Positions 22,481 through 32,900 of a stretch of DNA of 39,918 bases are shown here, one piece after another. Source of the stretch: Caballeronia terrestris (GTDB lineage Bacteria; Pseudomonadota; Gammaproteobacteria; Burkholderiales; Burkholderiaceae). Where the stretch lies: the NCBI RefSeq assembly GCF_001544515.1, contig NZ_FCOL02000048.1:1-39918 (forward strand), read 5' to 3'. Position numbers and translations under genes: made by a program. Within the stretch, counting starts at the first letter, position 1. Every line of letters starts with the position of its first letter. The notes under the pieces are model-generated. The model ran no database searches and was not told the origin of the DNA. It was given only the letters and a program-made list of their open reading frames with translations.

Positions 22481-23794
22481 TCACGCGCCGGGCTTCGCGA
22501 ACAGCGTCACTTCGACGCGGCGGTTCTGCGCGCGTCCGGCGGGCGTGTCGTTCGGGGCGAGCGGGTCCGCGTCGCCCTTGCCCTCGGCCTTCAGGCGCTC
22601 GGGCGGCACGGTGGCTGCGAGCAGATCGCGCACGTTGGCCGCGCGTTCCTTCGACAGCTCCCAGTTCGATGGATAGCGCGCCGAGCGGATCGGCTGGTCG
22701 TCGGTGTGGCCGGTGACGAGCACGTTGCCCGGCACGGCCTTCAACGCCTCGGCGATGCGCCGCATCAGCGGCTGCACGCGTTCCGCGACGGCCGCGCTGC
22801 CCGGCTTGAAGATGCCGTCGCCGCGAATCGTGATGACCGAGCGATCCACCTGGTCGCTGACGGTGACCAGGCCGTCGCGGATTTCGGGCGCGAGGAATTC
22901 CGCGAGACGCGGCCGCGGCGCCGCCGTGATGACGATGGGGCGCGTCGCGCCCGCTCGGATCGCTGCAATGGTGTCGAAGGCGGGATCGGAGACGCGCCCC
23001 AGATGGAAACTCAGCGCCAGATAGGCCGCCGCGAGCACGAAGAGCGCGAACGCGAGCACGACCCAGACGGGCAGGACGTCAGTGGCGCGGCGGCGCGCGG
23101 CGGGCACGCCTTCCCAGTGAGGCGAAAGCGCACGCTCCGGCTCGCTGCGCTCCTTGCGAATCAGCTGATAGAGGCGCTCGCGGACCGCGTCGAGCGTCTG
23201 CCGTCCCTGGCCGGCCACGCGATAGCGTCCCTCGAAGCCGAGCGCCAGCACGACGCTCATCAGTTCCAGCAACTGCAGATGTTGCGATTGCTTCTGCGCG
23301 AGCCGTCCGAGCAACTGGAACACTTTTTCGCCGCCCCACGTCTCGTTGTGAAACGTGACGAGCAGGCTCTGCCGCGCCCAGGTGCCCGCGCCCCAGGGGG
23401 TGCCGGACGCGGCTTCGTCGAGCATCGTGCAGACGATGTAGCGCGCCGCCGTGACGTGCTCGGCGACGACGCCGTTCGCGCGCGCCTCGGCTTCGAAACG
23501 GCGGATGCCGCGCGCGAGCGATTCGCGCAGGGCGGCGGGATCGGCGCAGGCGGTCATCGCGCGGATCTGCGGCGCGAGACGCAGAAGCGGCGAGCACGCC
23601 GCGATCAGCGGATTGATCGAGCCGCCCTGCGTGAACGCGGTATCGAGCGTCGCATCGCCGAAAGCTCCGGGTGCGCCGGGCGCGCCGCCATCGAACGACG
23701 CCCCCGCCGCGCCCGGACGACGGCGCGCGCCGGGATTCGGCTTGATGATGGTCTGGTCGGACTCGAAGCCCGCGAACGGATCGTCGCTCGTCAT
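22481..23794 (-). CDS. tssL: T6SS membrane protein TssL with C-terminal OmpA domain
   Basis: This 437-residue TssL (DotU/IcmH family) belongs to the extended class. Residues 55-235 form the cytoplasmic helical domain, including the signature LDEAASGTPWG and the WGGEKVFQLL segment. One membrane segment spans about 240-264 (VLPVWVVLAFALFVLAAAY). Residues from about 310 form an OmpA-like peptidoglycan-binding domain with VTGHTDDQP and NWELSKERAANV. It anchors the membrane complex to the cell wall. ATG 23794 lies five bases after the tssK stop and has no clear ribosome site, suggesting coupled translation. The Ala/Gly/Pro-rich N-terminus (about 20-50) is likely disordered. Confidence 0.96.
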   Translation of the reverse strand: MTSDDPFAGFESDQTIIKPNPGARRRPGAAGASFDGGAPGAPGAFGDATLDTAFTQGGSINPLIAACSPLLRLAPQIRAMTACADPAALRESLARGIRRFEAEARANGVVAEHVTAARYIVCTMLDEAASGTPWGAGTWARQSLLVTFHNETWGGEKVFQLLGRLAQKQSQHLQLLELMSVVLALGFEGRYRVAGQGRQTLDAVRERLYQLIRKERSEPERALSPHWEGVPAARRRATDVLPVWVVLAFALFVLAAAYLALSFHLGRVSDPAFDTIAAIRAGATRPIVITAAPRPRLAEFLAPEIRDGLVTVSDQVDRSVITIRGDGIFKPGSAAVAERVQPLMRRIAEALKAVPGNVLVTGHTDDQPIRSARYPSNWELSKERAANVRDLLAATVPPERLKAEGKGDADPLAPNDTPAGRAQNRRVEVTLFAKPGA

Positions 23795-23799
23795 GTCGG

Positions 23800-25131
23800 T
23801 CACTGGCGGATCGCCCAGAATTCCAGTTCGAGCCCCGGGAAGTCGCCCGCGATGTACATCGCGAGATTGCCAGTCTGTTCGAGTTCCTTCCACAGCTCGC
23901 CGCCGCGGTCGAGCTCGAAATAGCTGAACCCCGCGTGGAACGGCAACTGGCGCGGCGCGACCGGCATCGCGCGCAAATTGATGCCCGGCAGCGCGAGATG
24001 CACGAGATCGCGGATGCGGTCGGCCGGCGCGATCTTGACCTGCGCCGGAAAGCGCACCCGCAGCGCCTCGCCCGGCATCTGGGCGTTGACCGCGAGCACG
24101 AAGCCGGCTTTCCTGACGAGTTCGAGATCGCCGATCGCCGCCACGCGCACGCCGGACTTGCGGTTCTGCAATTCGATCGCGACGGCATCCGGCTCGCGCA
24201 CCTGCGAGAGCAACTGGCGCACTTCGATCAGCACCGGCTCGAACGACGCCTGCAAATCGTCGTGGCGATACGGCGGGAAAGCGAGCACGCGGCGGCGCTC
24301 GTCGAAGGTGGCGAGATCGCCCGCGAGCGCGATCGCGAGCCGGTACACGCGCTCGGGATGCAGGAGCGGCACCTGCAGCAGATGCACGAACTGCGGCTCG
24401 CAGCGGTTGAGCGTCTGCAACAGCAGAAAATCGGCGATTTCCGCGACGCCGCCCCGTCCCGGCCGGGCGATGCGCGCGGCGAGCCGGTCGGCGTGCTGGT
24501 GCAACAGGCCCGCGAGTTCCTGCACGTAGCCGAGCAGATGCGGCTCGGCGAGCGCGTGCAGCGTCGGCGGGATATAGCGCGGGTCGAGCAGCACGCGGTT
24601 GTCCGCGCGCCGCTCCAGCACCCGGGCGAGGCCGATGGTCGCGTAGGCGTCGGTCGCGTCGCGCGCGAGGAGGAGCCGCAGGTTCGGCATGCCGACCCGC
24701 ATCTCGGCGACGCGGTCGGTGCTCGTCGTGACGTCGGCGACAGCGGTATCGGTGGCGAGATAGCGCAGGCCATCGGCGGGGCCGCCTTCGACGTCGACTT
24801 CCTTCGCGCCGTTGCGCGCGAGCGGCAGCGCGAGCAGCACCGTTTCGTCGCGCGTGCCTGCGGGGATGTCGAGCGGCGGGGGCACGGGCGCCTCGTCGGG
24901 AAAGGAGAACGCGGTGCCGTCCGGAAGCACGCCGAATGCCGACGCGATCGCCACCTTGCCGAGCCCGAGCGCGACCTCGTCCAGCATGCACGCGACCCAG
25001 CCCCACGCCCACGCCTCGGTCGCCCGGCCGTGCGCGTGGACCAGGTGCTCGATGAAGCGGTCGTGCTGCTGGAAATGCTGGGGCTCGAGGAACAATCCCT
25101 CGGACCAGATCGTTCGTTGGTGCCAGGTCAT
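23800..25131 (-). CDS. tssK: T6SS baseplate protein TssK
   Basis: The 443-residue protein has the family's N-terminal signature IWSEGLFLEPQHFQQHDRF directly after the start and matches the usual TssK length of about 445. TssK trimers connect the phage-like baseplate to the TssL/TssM membrane complex in the cytoplasm. ATG 25131 was chosen because the signature begins within ten residues; a longer frame open to 25239 encodes unnatural sequence. The gap to tssJ upstream is 123 bases, wider than elsewhere in the operon, and no ribosome site is strong. tssL follows after five bases. Confidence 0.96.
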   Translation of the reverse strand: MTWHQRTIWSEGLFLEPQHFQQHDRFIEHLVHAHGRATEAWAWGWVACMLDEVALGLGKVAIASAFGVLPDGTAFSFPDEAPVPPPLDIPAGTRDETVLLALPLARNGAKEVDVEGGPADGLRYLATDTAVADVTTSTDRVAEMRVGMPNLRLLLARDATDAYATIGLARVLERRADNRVLLDPRYIPPTLHALAEPHLLGYVQELAGLLHQHADRLAARIARPGRGGVAEIADFLLLQTLNRCEPQFVHLLQVPLLHPERVYRLAIALAGDLATFDERRRVLAFPPYRHDDLQASFEPVLIEVRQLLSQVREPDAVAIELQNRKSGVRVAAIGDLELVRKAGFVLAVNAQMPGEALRVRFPAQVKIAPADRIRDLVHLALPGINLRAMPVAPRQLPFHAGFSYFELDRGGELWKELEQTGNLAMYIAGDFPGLELEFWAIRQ

Positions 25132-25254
25132 GGTGGCTCGTGTCGGCAGGCAGCGCTTCCCAGGGTCCGCGAGGCTCGCATGCGTTCGTGCGCCGCGACG
25201 CCCGCCTTCAAGAACGATTCGGGGCGCGGGAATTTGCAAGCGCTGGCGTCGACG

Positions 25255-25764
25255 CTACGGACCCACGATCCCCACATCGGCGGCATCGACCTTGACGGCA
25301 ACCGGCGAGGTCTTGTTCGGCGGTACCGGAAACGTCGCCCGCCAGCGCGAGCGCTCGATATCGCGAAAGGCCGCCACGACCGCGATGAACTTCGTTCCGG
25401 GCTGCACCGGCGCCGGATCGAGCGTCTTGCTCTCGCCCGGGCGCAGCAAGAATTCGTTTTTCGCATTCAGGTCCGCGCCGAGGGCGGCCTGGTCCTTGGC
25501 ATAGAGCGTGAAGAAATCGGCGCTGTCGAAGGCGGCGGTCGATTTCAGCTCGTACACGCGCACGACGATCGGCGACGGCCGTCCGCTGCGATCGGGATTG
25601 GCCGTCGCGAGCACGGACACGGTGAGCTTGACGACCGTCGGCGGAGGCGGGGGCGGCGGTGACTTGCAACCGGCGACGATCACGCAAAGCAGCGCGACGA
25701 GACAGGCACGTCGCACATGACGGACGAACCCGCCGCTCCTCGCGTTCGATTCGATGCGTCGCAT
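25255..25764 (-). CDS. tssJ: T6SS outer-membrane lipoprotein TssJ
   Basis: The 169-residue lipoprotein has a basic N-terminus, a hydrophobic segment ACLVALLCVIV and the lipobox VAGC (C33). Lysine at +2 favours outer-membrane retention. The mature part starts with a proline run and continues with the TssJ beta-sandwich (VVKLTVSVLATANPD, PIVVRVYELKS, FFTLYAKD). It tethers TssM to the outer membrane. ATG 25764 was chosen because AAGGAGC (25774-25780) lies nine bases upstream; an in-frame upstream start at 25815 has no such site. It is the first gene of the leftward T6SS operon and is divergent from the CHAT gene. Confidence 0.93.
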   Translation of the reverse strand: MRRIESNARSGGFVRHVRRACLVALLCVIVAGCKSPPPPPPPTVVKLTVSVLATANPDRSGRPSPIVVRVYELKSTAAFDSADFFTLYAKDQAALGADLNAKNEFLLRPGESKTLDPAPVQPGTKFIAVVAAFRDIERSRWRATFPVPPNKTSPVAVKVDAADVGIVGP

Positions 25765-25869
25765 GGCTCTCAGGCTCCTTGCGCCGGTTCTGTCGTGAGC
25801 CCTGGCGGGGCGCACCGCAGGCGGGAGCCGCGCGATGTCCCCCAGCAGGTGGACGACCGGGCAAACGAC

Positions 25870-25916
25870 AGACGAACGAGCCGGCGCGTTTTTAAATTCG
25901 GCGCCGTGGTTCGTCT
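25870..25916. promoter_or_regulatory. Nested dyad in the divergent T6SS/CHAT promoter region
   Basis: Outer arms AGACGAAC (25870-25877) and GTTCGTCT (25909-25916) are perfect inverted repeats. Inner arms CGGCGC (25882-25887) and GCGCCG (25901-25906) enclose an A+T-rich core, GTTTTTAAATTCG. The element lies in the 285-base region between tssJ and the CHAT gene, where both operons must start. It could be an operator or part of the promoters. No terminator role is likely at this position. Confidence 0.45.
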
Positions 25917-26049
25917 AGTCGGAGCAGCGGCGGGCGCGATGGGCTTGCCGCCTCGCAAGCGGCCTTGTGTGTACGCGATAAAGCGCGGGCCGGCCTCCGT
26001 TCCACTCTTTCCGGCGGAATCGTTCGTGAATCCGATCAAGCAGGCGCGG

Positions 26050-28200
26050 ATGGCCGGCGCGGCCATCGATGTCAAAAGCGGGCCGTCGATGTGGCTCGTG
26101 CTGCTCGCCGCGGTCGCCGCCGTTGTCGCACTTGCCGCACCGGGCAGCCTGCGCGCCCAGGACGCGCCGCTCACGCCGGCCGCACGCCAGGCCGAAGCCC
26201 GCGCGCGCGACGCCGAGACGATCCAGTCGCTCTCCAGCGAAGGGCGCCTGCTGCTCGCCCGCGATCAGGTCAAGCTCGATGGCTACGCGTACTGCAGCAT
26301 GGCGGTCGCGGCCGCCGAGCGCGGCGATTTTCGCGAGAGCATCGAAGCGGCTTCGCGTGCGCTCCTCGTCGCGCAGCAGACCGACAACGCCGACCTGCTC
26401 GCGCTCTCCAAACGCGACCTGGCAATCGCCTATAGCTACGCGGGCGACCTGGACGACGCCGAGCGCTACGCGAAGGAAGCGGTTGCGGGCGGCGCGAAAA
26501 ATCCCGTGCAGGTGCTGGCGCCGGCGCACAAGGTGCTCGGCGACATCGCGGCCCGGCGCGGTAACACCGCCGCCGCGCTGACCGAGTACGGCGCCGCGCT
26601 CGAAACGGCCTCTCCGCGCTATCGCCCGATGGTGCTGCTCTCGCTGACCAACGCGCAGATCGCAGCCGGCGATCCGGCCGCCGCCCGCAAGACCTTCGAG
26701 GAAGCCAGCGCCGCCAAGGTCGCGGACCTCGCGCCGCTCTACAAGCGCATCGAAGGCAATCTGCTGCTCGCGGAAGGCAAGCCGCAAGAGGCGCTCGATG
26801 CGTTCGCCGCCGGCGTCACGAAGAGCGAGCGGGGCGATGCGAGCTACGAGAACCTGTGGGCGCATGAAGGCATGGGCCGCGCGTATCTCGCGCTCGGCGA
26901 CCGCCCGAAGGCGCGCGCCGCGTGGCTCCTCGCGCTCGACGATTCGGAGACGATCCGCGCGCGCTTTCGCAGCGACGAATTCAAGACCGGCCTCTTCGCC
27001 GATACCCAGATGGTCTTCGAGGAAACCATCGCGCTCGTCGTCGAGGACGGCGACTATGCGTTCGCGTGGTCGCTGTCGGAGAGAAGCCGCGCGCGGGCGC
27101 TGCTCGATGTGGTGCGCAACCGCCTCGCCGATGGCGTCGATACGCAGCAACTCAACGGCCGCGCGCTCTCGCTCGACGACGTGCGCCGCGCACTGCGGCC
27201 GAACGAGGCGATCGTCGAATTTCATGGTCTGCCGAACCAGCTGATCGCGTGGGTCGTCCGCGCGGACGGCCTCAAAGGCATGACGCTGCCGATCCCGCGC
27301 AAGGACATGACGCTCGCCGTCAGCGATTTTCGGAACGCGATCACGCGCGGCCGTCCGCAGGCGCTCACCTACGGCACGAAACTCGATGCGCTGCTTATCG
27401 CGCCGCTCGGGCTCAAGCCTGGCGAGCGGCTCATCATCGTGCCCAACGGCGCGCTGCACTACATGCCGTTCCAGGCGCTGCGCAACGCGGATGGCTTCCT
27501 GATCCAGCGTCATCCGATCGCGCTCGCGCCATCGGCGAGCGTCGCGATCCAGCTCGTGCAGCGGCAGCAGCGCGTGGCGAGCGATCTCGTCGCGTTCGGC
27601 AATCCGCGCATCGCGCCCGCGTTCGACCTGCCGGGCGCTGAGGCGGAAGTGCGCGACATCGCGCCGCTTTTCACGAAGCGCGAAACCTTCCTGCAATCGG
27701 CGGTGACGCGCGCGGCGTTCAGCGACAACGCGCCGTCGGGCCGCATCGTGCATGTCGCGACGCACGCCGAAGCCGACACCATCGATCCGCTGCATTCGCG
27801 CATCCTGCTCGCGCCCGCGACGCAGCCCGCCGACGGCCCCGATTCGCTGCTCGCGCAGGACATCTACAACCTCAAGTTCGATTCCGTCGCGCTCGTCACG
27901 CTGTCGGCGTGCGAGACGGCGCTCGGGCGCATCGAGCGCGGCGACGAGATCATGGGCTTCACGCGCGCGTTCTTCTACGCGGGCGCGTCCGCCCTGATCG
28001 TCTCGATGTGGCCGGTCTCCGACGATTCGACCGCGCTCACGATGCGCACCTTCTACACGTCGCTCACGCGCGGCGACGAAGCGATCGACGCGATGCAGAA
28101 GGCGCAACTCGCCGTCCTCGCCGACAAACGGTTCTCGCACCCGTTCTACTGGGCCCCGTTCGACCTGATGGGCGGCTGGCGCCTCGCGGTGGCGCCTTGA
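26050..28200 (+). CDS. Secreted TPR-CHAT (caspase-like) protein
   Basis: This 716-residue protein has a signal peptide or N-terminal anchor (about 13-36, ending ALAAPGSLRAQ). Helical TPR-like repeats run from about 45 to 370 (for example AVAAAERGDFRESIEAASRAL and LAIAYSYAGDLDDAERYAKEA). A C-terminal CHAT domain spans about 400-715. The cysteine-protease dyad is visible as HVATH (H572) and LSACETA (C621). CHAT domains are caspase-related proteases. ATG 26050 was chosen to keep the signal peptide; GTG 26026 and ATG 26089 are alternatives. It is the first gene of the rightward operon, 34 bases before tpsB, so a role in maturing or releasing the TpsA exoprotein in the periplasm is plausible but inferred. 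Confidence 0.85.
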   Translation: MAGAAIDVKSGPSMWLVLLAAVAAVVALAAPGSLRAQDAPLTPAARQAEARARDAETIQSLSSEGRLLLARDQVKLDGYAYCSMAVAAAERGDFRESIEAASRALLVAQQTDNADLLALSKRDLAIAYSYAGDLDDAERYAKEAVAGGAKNPVQVLAPAHKVLGDIAARRGNTAAALTEYGAALETASPRYRPMVLLSLTNAQIAAGDPAAARKTFEEASAAKVADLAPLYKRIEGNLLLAEGKPQEALDAFAAGVTKSERGDASYENLWAHEGMGRAYLALGDRPKARAAWLLALDDSETIRARFRSDEFKTGLFADTQMVFEETIALVVEDGDYAFAWSLSERSRARALLDVVRNRLADGVDTQQLNGRALSLDDVRRALRPNEAIVEFHGLPNQLIAWVVRADGLKGMTLPIPRKDMTLAVSDFRNAITRGRPQALTYGTKLDALLIAPLGLKPGERLIIVPNGALHYMPFQALRNADGFLIQRHPIALAPSASVAIQLVQRQQRVASDLVAFGNPRIAPAFDLPGAEAEVRDIAPLFTKRETFLQSAVTRAAFSDNAPSGRIVHVATHAEADTIDPLHSRILLAPATQPADGPDSLLAQDIYNLKFDSVALVTLSACETALGRIERGDEIMGFTRAFFYAGASALIVSMWPVSDDSTALTMRTFYTSLTRGDEAIDAMQKAQLAVLADKRFSHPFYWAPFDLMGGWRLAVAP

Positions 28201-28234
28201 GGGGAAGGTCGTGAGTCATCTCAGCGGGGAATCC

Positions 28235-29953
28235 ATGCCGCAGCCCAAGTCCATCCGAAGCGTGTCCGGTGTGGTCTCCGTCGCGCTCGCGTGCTGCGCG
28301 AGCGCGGGCGCTTTGGCGCAGCAGCCGCCGGGCGCTGGAACCCAGCAGATACCGGACGCCGGCACGCTGCTCAACCAGCAAACCCGGCCAGTGCCCGTCG
28401 CGCCCGTGCCGGGCGCCGCGGGCGTGCTGCCGAAGGAGCCGGCGCCGGCCGCGCCCGTGCCCGACGGCAAGACCTTCGTCCTGCGCAGCATCCATCTCGC
28501 GGGCAACGAGACGCTGCCGTCGGACGTGCTGTTGCCGCTCATCGACGGGAAGATCGGCCAGCCGGTCACGCTCGCCGACCTGAACACGATCGCCGCGCGT
28601 ATCGCCGAGGCGTATCGCGAACGTGGCTATGCGCTCGCGCAGGTCGTGATCCCGCCGCAGGACGTGACGAGCGGCGACGTGACCTTCACCGTCCTCGAAG
28701 GAAAGATCGGGCGCGTGCGGCTCAACATTTCGCCGGATGCGCCGATCAAGGAGAGCCTCGTGCGCGCCCGGCTCACCGCGATCCAGCCGGGCCGGCCGTT
28801 GCAGCAGCGCGACCTCGAACGCACGATGCTGCTGCTCTCGGACGTACCGGGTATTCAGGTCACGTCCGCGCTGGAAGCGGGCAGCGTGCCGGGCACGGTC
28901 GACCTGACGGTCAACGTCGAGCCGAAACGTCGCTGGGACTTCGGCGTCGCCGTGGACAACTTCGGCGCGGCGCCCGCGGGGCGCTGGCGGCTCGGCGCGG
29001 TCGGACGGATCGCGTCGCCGTTCGGGATCGGCGACAACATCGACATGAACCTGCTCGCCGCCGAGCGCGCGGACACCGTGTACGGCCGCATCGGCTACGA
29101 CGCGCCGATCGATAGCGACGGCACGCGCGCGGGCATCGCGTATTCGCATCTGTACTACTACCTCGGCGAGCAGTTCTCGGCACTCGATGCGCACGGCGAC
29201 GCGGACGTCGTCACCGCCTCCATCTCGCATCCGCTGATCCGCTCGCGCAGCCAGAACCTGCTGTTGCGCGGCGCACTCGAATACCGCTCGCTCACCGACC
29301 GGACCGGCGTCATCGACTTCGACAACCCGCAGAAGCTCGCGCTCGCGAGCGTCGGCCTGTCGTACGAGAGCCGCGACAGCTTTCTTGGCGGCGGCTTCAA
29401 CAGCGCGGAAGTGCAACTGTCGGTCGCGCATCTGAAAATCGATTCGTCGCTCGCGAGCGCGCTCGACCAGGGGCCAGGCGGGCGCAACACCGAAGGCAAC
29501 AGCGTGCGCATGACGATACTCGCGAACCGCCTGAACGCGATCACGGCGAAGTCGAGCGTGTTCATCGGCGTGTCGGGGCAATGGGCGAACCAGAATCTCG
29601 ACAGTTCGTCGCGCATCACGCTCGGCGGGCCGCGCGCGGTGCGCGCGTATTCGCCGTCGGAGGCGGTCGTCGACGAAGGGCTGATCGCGACCATCTCGTA
29701 TCGCTATGCCGTGCTGCCGCCGCTCACGCTGTCCGCGTTCTTCGATATCGGCGTCGGGCGCTACAACGCGCGCTCCATTCCCGGACAGGGCGCGAATACC
29801 GTGACCCGCAGCGGCGCGGGCATCGGCCTCTACTGGACGGGCCCGTACGGCATCACCGTCGATGGCAGCGTGGCCTGGCGCACCACCCGCGCCGATTCGA
29901 CCGGCGACGACAAAGTCCCGCGCGTCTACGTGCAGGTCTCGAAGGCGTTCTGA
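28235..29953 (+). CDS. Two-partner secretion transporter TpsB (ShlB/FhaC type)
   Basis: The 572-residue outer-membrane protein belongs to the Omp85/TpsB superfamily and exports the adjacent TpsA. A signal peptide (about 1-29) and a Pro-rich linker come first. A POTRA region (about 78-165: TFVLRSIHLAGNETLPSD, VIPPQDVTSGDVTFTVLEG) follows, and after a second POTRA-like segment a 16-strand barrel ends in the terminal aromatic strand VYVQVSKAF. GGPRAVRAYSPSEAVVDEG matches the conserved VRGY-type loop, here with VRAY. Two starts are possible: GTG 28211 after GGGGAAGG, or ATG 28235 four bases after GGGGA; ATG gives the cleaner signal peptide. TpsA begins 11 bases downstream. Confidence 0.93.
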   Translation: MPQPKSIRSVSGVVSVALACCASAGALAQQPPGAGTQQIPDAGTLLNQQTRPVPVAPVPGAAGVLPKEPAPAAPVPDGKTFVLRSIHLAGNETLPSDVLLPLIDGKIGQPVTLADLNTIAARIAEAYRERGYALAQVVIPPQDVTSGDVTFTVLEGKIGRVRLNISPDAPIKESLVRARLTAIQPGRPLQQRDLERTMLLLSDVPGIQVTSALEAGSVPGTVDLTVNVEPKRRWDFGVAVDNFGAAPAGRWRLGAVGRIASPFGIGDNIDMNLLAAERADTVYGRIGYDAPIDSDGTRAGIAYSHLYYYLGEQFSALDAHGDADVVTASISHPLIRSRSQNLLLRGALEYRSLTDRTGVIDFDNPQKLALASVGLSYESRDSFLGGGFNSAEVQLSVAHLKIDSSLASALDQGPGGRNTEGNSVRMTILANRLNAITAKSSVFIGVSGQWANQNLDSSSRITLGGPRAVRAYSPSEAVVDEGLIATISYRYAVLPPLTLSAFFDIGVGRYNARSIPGQGANTVTRSGAGIGLYWTGPYGITVDGSVAWRTTRADSTGDDKVPRVYVQVSKAF

Positions 29954-29964
29954 AGGAGCATGCG

Positions 29965-32900
29965 ATGAGCGATACGTCCAGCGGATCCGGCAGTGCCAGC
30001 GGGATGGGACGGCAGCAGCGGCGCGCGCTCGAGCGCGAGCGCAGAAAGCTCGCGCAACGCACGCGGCGGCATGGCGGGACCGCGCCGCTGATGCCGCTCT
30101 TCGCGTTCCTCATCGCGCCCGGCGCGCTCGCGCTGCCGGTCGACGGGAAGGTCGTGAGCGGCGACGTGGCGATCGGGCAGGCGGCCAACAACACGCTGCC
30201 GATCACCCAGACGTCGCCGAAGGGCATCGTCAACTGGAAGGCGTTCTCGATCGGCGGGAACGAGACCGTGAACATCCGGCAGCCGAATGCGAGCGCGGTC
30301 CTGCTCAATCGCGTGACCGGAACCGATGCAAGCGTGATCGCGGGCCACCTGAACGCCAATGGGCGCGTGTTCCTCGTGAATCCGGCGGGCGTGCTTTTCG
30401 CGCCGGGGGCGTCGGTGAACGTGGGGTCGCTGGTTGCATCGACGCTCGGTATCTCCGACAAGGATTTTCTTGCCGGAAAGTACCGCTTTACGAGCGTGGG
30501 CGGACCGGCGGGCGCGGGCGTCGTGAACCAGGGGACGATCACGGCGGCCAACGGCGGGACGGTCGCGATGCTCGGCGCGCAGGTCGACAATCAGGGCACG
30601 GTGAGCGCGAAGCTCGGCACGGTGGCGCTCGGCGCGGGCAGCGACATCACGCTCGACTTCGCCGGCGACGGTCTCACGATGCTCAGGATCAACGGCGCGG
30701 CAGCCGATGCGCTGGTAGCGAACTCCGGCGCGATTCTCGCGGATGGCGGATTGGTGGTGATGTCGGTGCAAAGCGCGGATGCGCTCGCTGGGACCGTGCT
30801 CAACCAGCAAGGCGTGGTGCGTGCGCAGAGCGTGGCGGAGCGCGACGGGCGCATATTGCTCGATGGCGGTGGCACTGGCGAGACGCAGGTGGCGGGTTTG
30901 CTGGACGCGACGGCCGGCGCGGGCCTGACAGGCGGCCATATCGACGTGACCGGGTATCACGTCGCGTTGCAGGAGGGCGCGCGCGTCGATGCGAGCGGCG
31001 CGGCGGGAGGCGGGCGGGTACGTTTCGGCGGCGGCGCGGCGGGCGCGGACGCGGATCTGCGCAACGCGCAGGCGGTGTGGATGGCGCCCGATGCGCAGAT
31101 TCATGCCAATGCGCTCGCGAACGGTGCGGGCGGGCAGGTGGTGGCGTTTGGACACGATACGGCGCGGCTCTACGGGACGCTGACGGCCAAGGGCGGACCG
31201 CTGGGCGGCAATGGCGGGAAGATCGAGACGTCGGGGGATTACCTCGACATCGCACAGGCGCGGATCGATGCGTCGGCGCCGATGGGGGTCGGAGGGCTCT
31301 GGCTGATCGATCCCGTGAACCTGACAATCACCGACCCGACCACCCTCGGCGCGACGCCCGCTGGAAGCTCGACGATATCGAACGCGGCCATCGATGCCCA
31401 GCTCAACAACAACACGTCGGTCACGATCACCACCGTGCCGACCGCCGGCACCGGCAGCGACCTCGGCAACATCTTCGTGCAGGGGGCGATTTCCAGGACG
31501 AGCGGCACCACGGCGGCAACGCTTACACTCAACGCCCTCAATTCGATCATCATGACGCCGGTTCCCCGTGGGGACGGTCCGACGCTGATTCCCTCCATTA
31601 CGGCAGCGCCGGGGACCGGTCCCCTCGGCATCGTGCTACAGGCCAACGCCAGTGGCAACGCGGCAAACAATGGCGCGGCCATTCAGATGGCAGGCGAGGG
31701 CGGGACGGCGCCGTTCCCCAACCCGGCCTTGCGGGCCTTGACGCTGCAATCCAACGGTGGCGACGTCGTGATCGGCAACGTTGCGGCAACGGCCGCGCAG
31801 ACGGGCGCCAGCGTCCCGATGAACGAAGTCACCATCGATACGCGGGTGCAGACGGGTAACGGCGCGGACCTCACGCAGCCCGGCGGCAACCTCACCATCC
31901 GCGGATCGTCGGCGGGCGGGAACGCTGTCTCCCTTACCGGCGTCACGATCAATACCAACGCCGGTGCCATCGACGTTCGAGGTGCCGTCAACGGGACGAC
32001 CCTGGGCGACGGCGTGTTCATATCCGGCTCGTCGGACGTGAGAACCGTCCTGAGCTCCGGCGCGGGACCGATCCGCGTCTACGGCAGCGGCAGCGCGGCG
32101 CCCGGCGTGGCGATCACCCAGTCCAATTCGGACACGCCCGCCCGGGTCGTATCGACCGGCGGATCGATCGACATTCGTGGCCTCACCGACGGACGCCCGC
32201 AGTCCGCATCGAACGTCGATTCGTTTTTCCCTGCCGTGTCGTTGACCGGCGCCAGCATCGAAGCGAACGGGGCGCTACAGACCGTGTCGGTCACGGGCTC
32301 GGTGGCGTCCTTGCAGCCTCCTTCGACGGCGAGCGCGATCAGCATGCAGACCAGCACCCTTCAGACCGGCGCGGGCGGGACGGTCATCCTGCGCGGGGCG
32401 AGTCCCAGCACGAACGCGACGCTCGCCATCGACGGCTCCGATACGATTTCCACCACCGGGACGCTCGTGCTCGTGCCGGGCAGCGTCGCGCCGGCCACCT
32501 TCGCGATCGTTCCCGGCGACGCCACGCAGATCGACATCGCGGGCACGGGAGCCGGATTCAACATCCCGGCGTCGTTGCTGAACGCCGCTTCGTCGAGCAT
32601 CGATACGATCGTCGTCGGCTCGAACACGCATACCGGCAGCATCACGCTGAACGCGTTCGAAAACGAAACCCCTTTCTTCAACACGAGCCTCACGCTTGAG
32701 AACACCGGCACGAACAGCGGGGGAATCTCGTTGCCGGCTGGTCTCGATGCGGGCTTCAACACCCTGACGCTCGCATCGACGGGGCCAGTCACGCAGGGCG
32801 ATGCCATTATCGCGAACTCGCTGATCCTCGCCGGGGCTGGGAACTTCCTGCTCACGAACGCGAACAATCAGATGTCGAATCTCGCGATGGCCGGCACCGG

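Noticed and set aside
25915..28140. A 741-codon leftward open frame opposite the CHAT gene
   Set aside because: Arg-rich shadow frame; the rightward frame has TPR repeats and the CHAT catalytic motifs.
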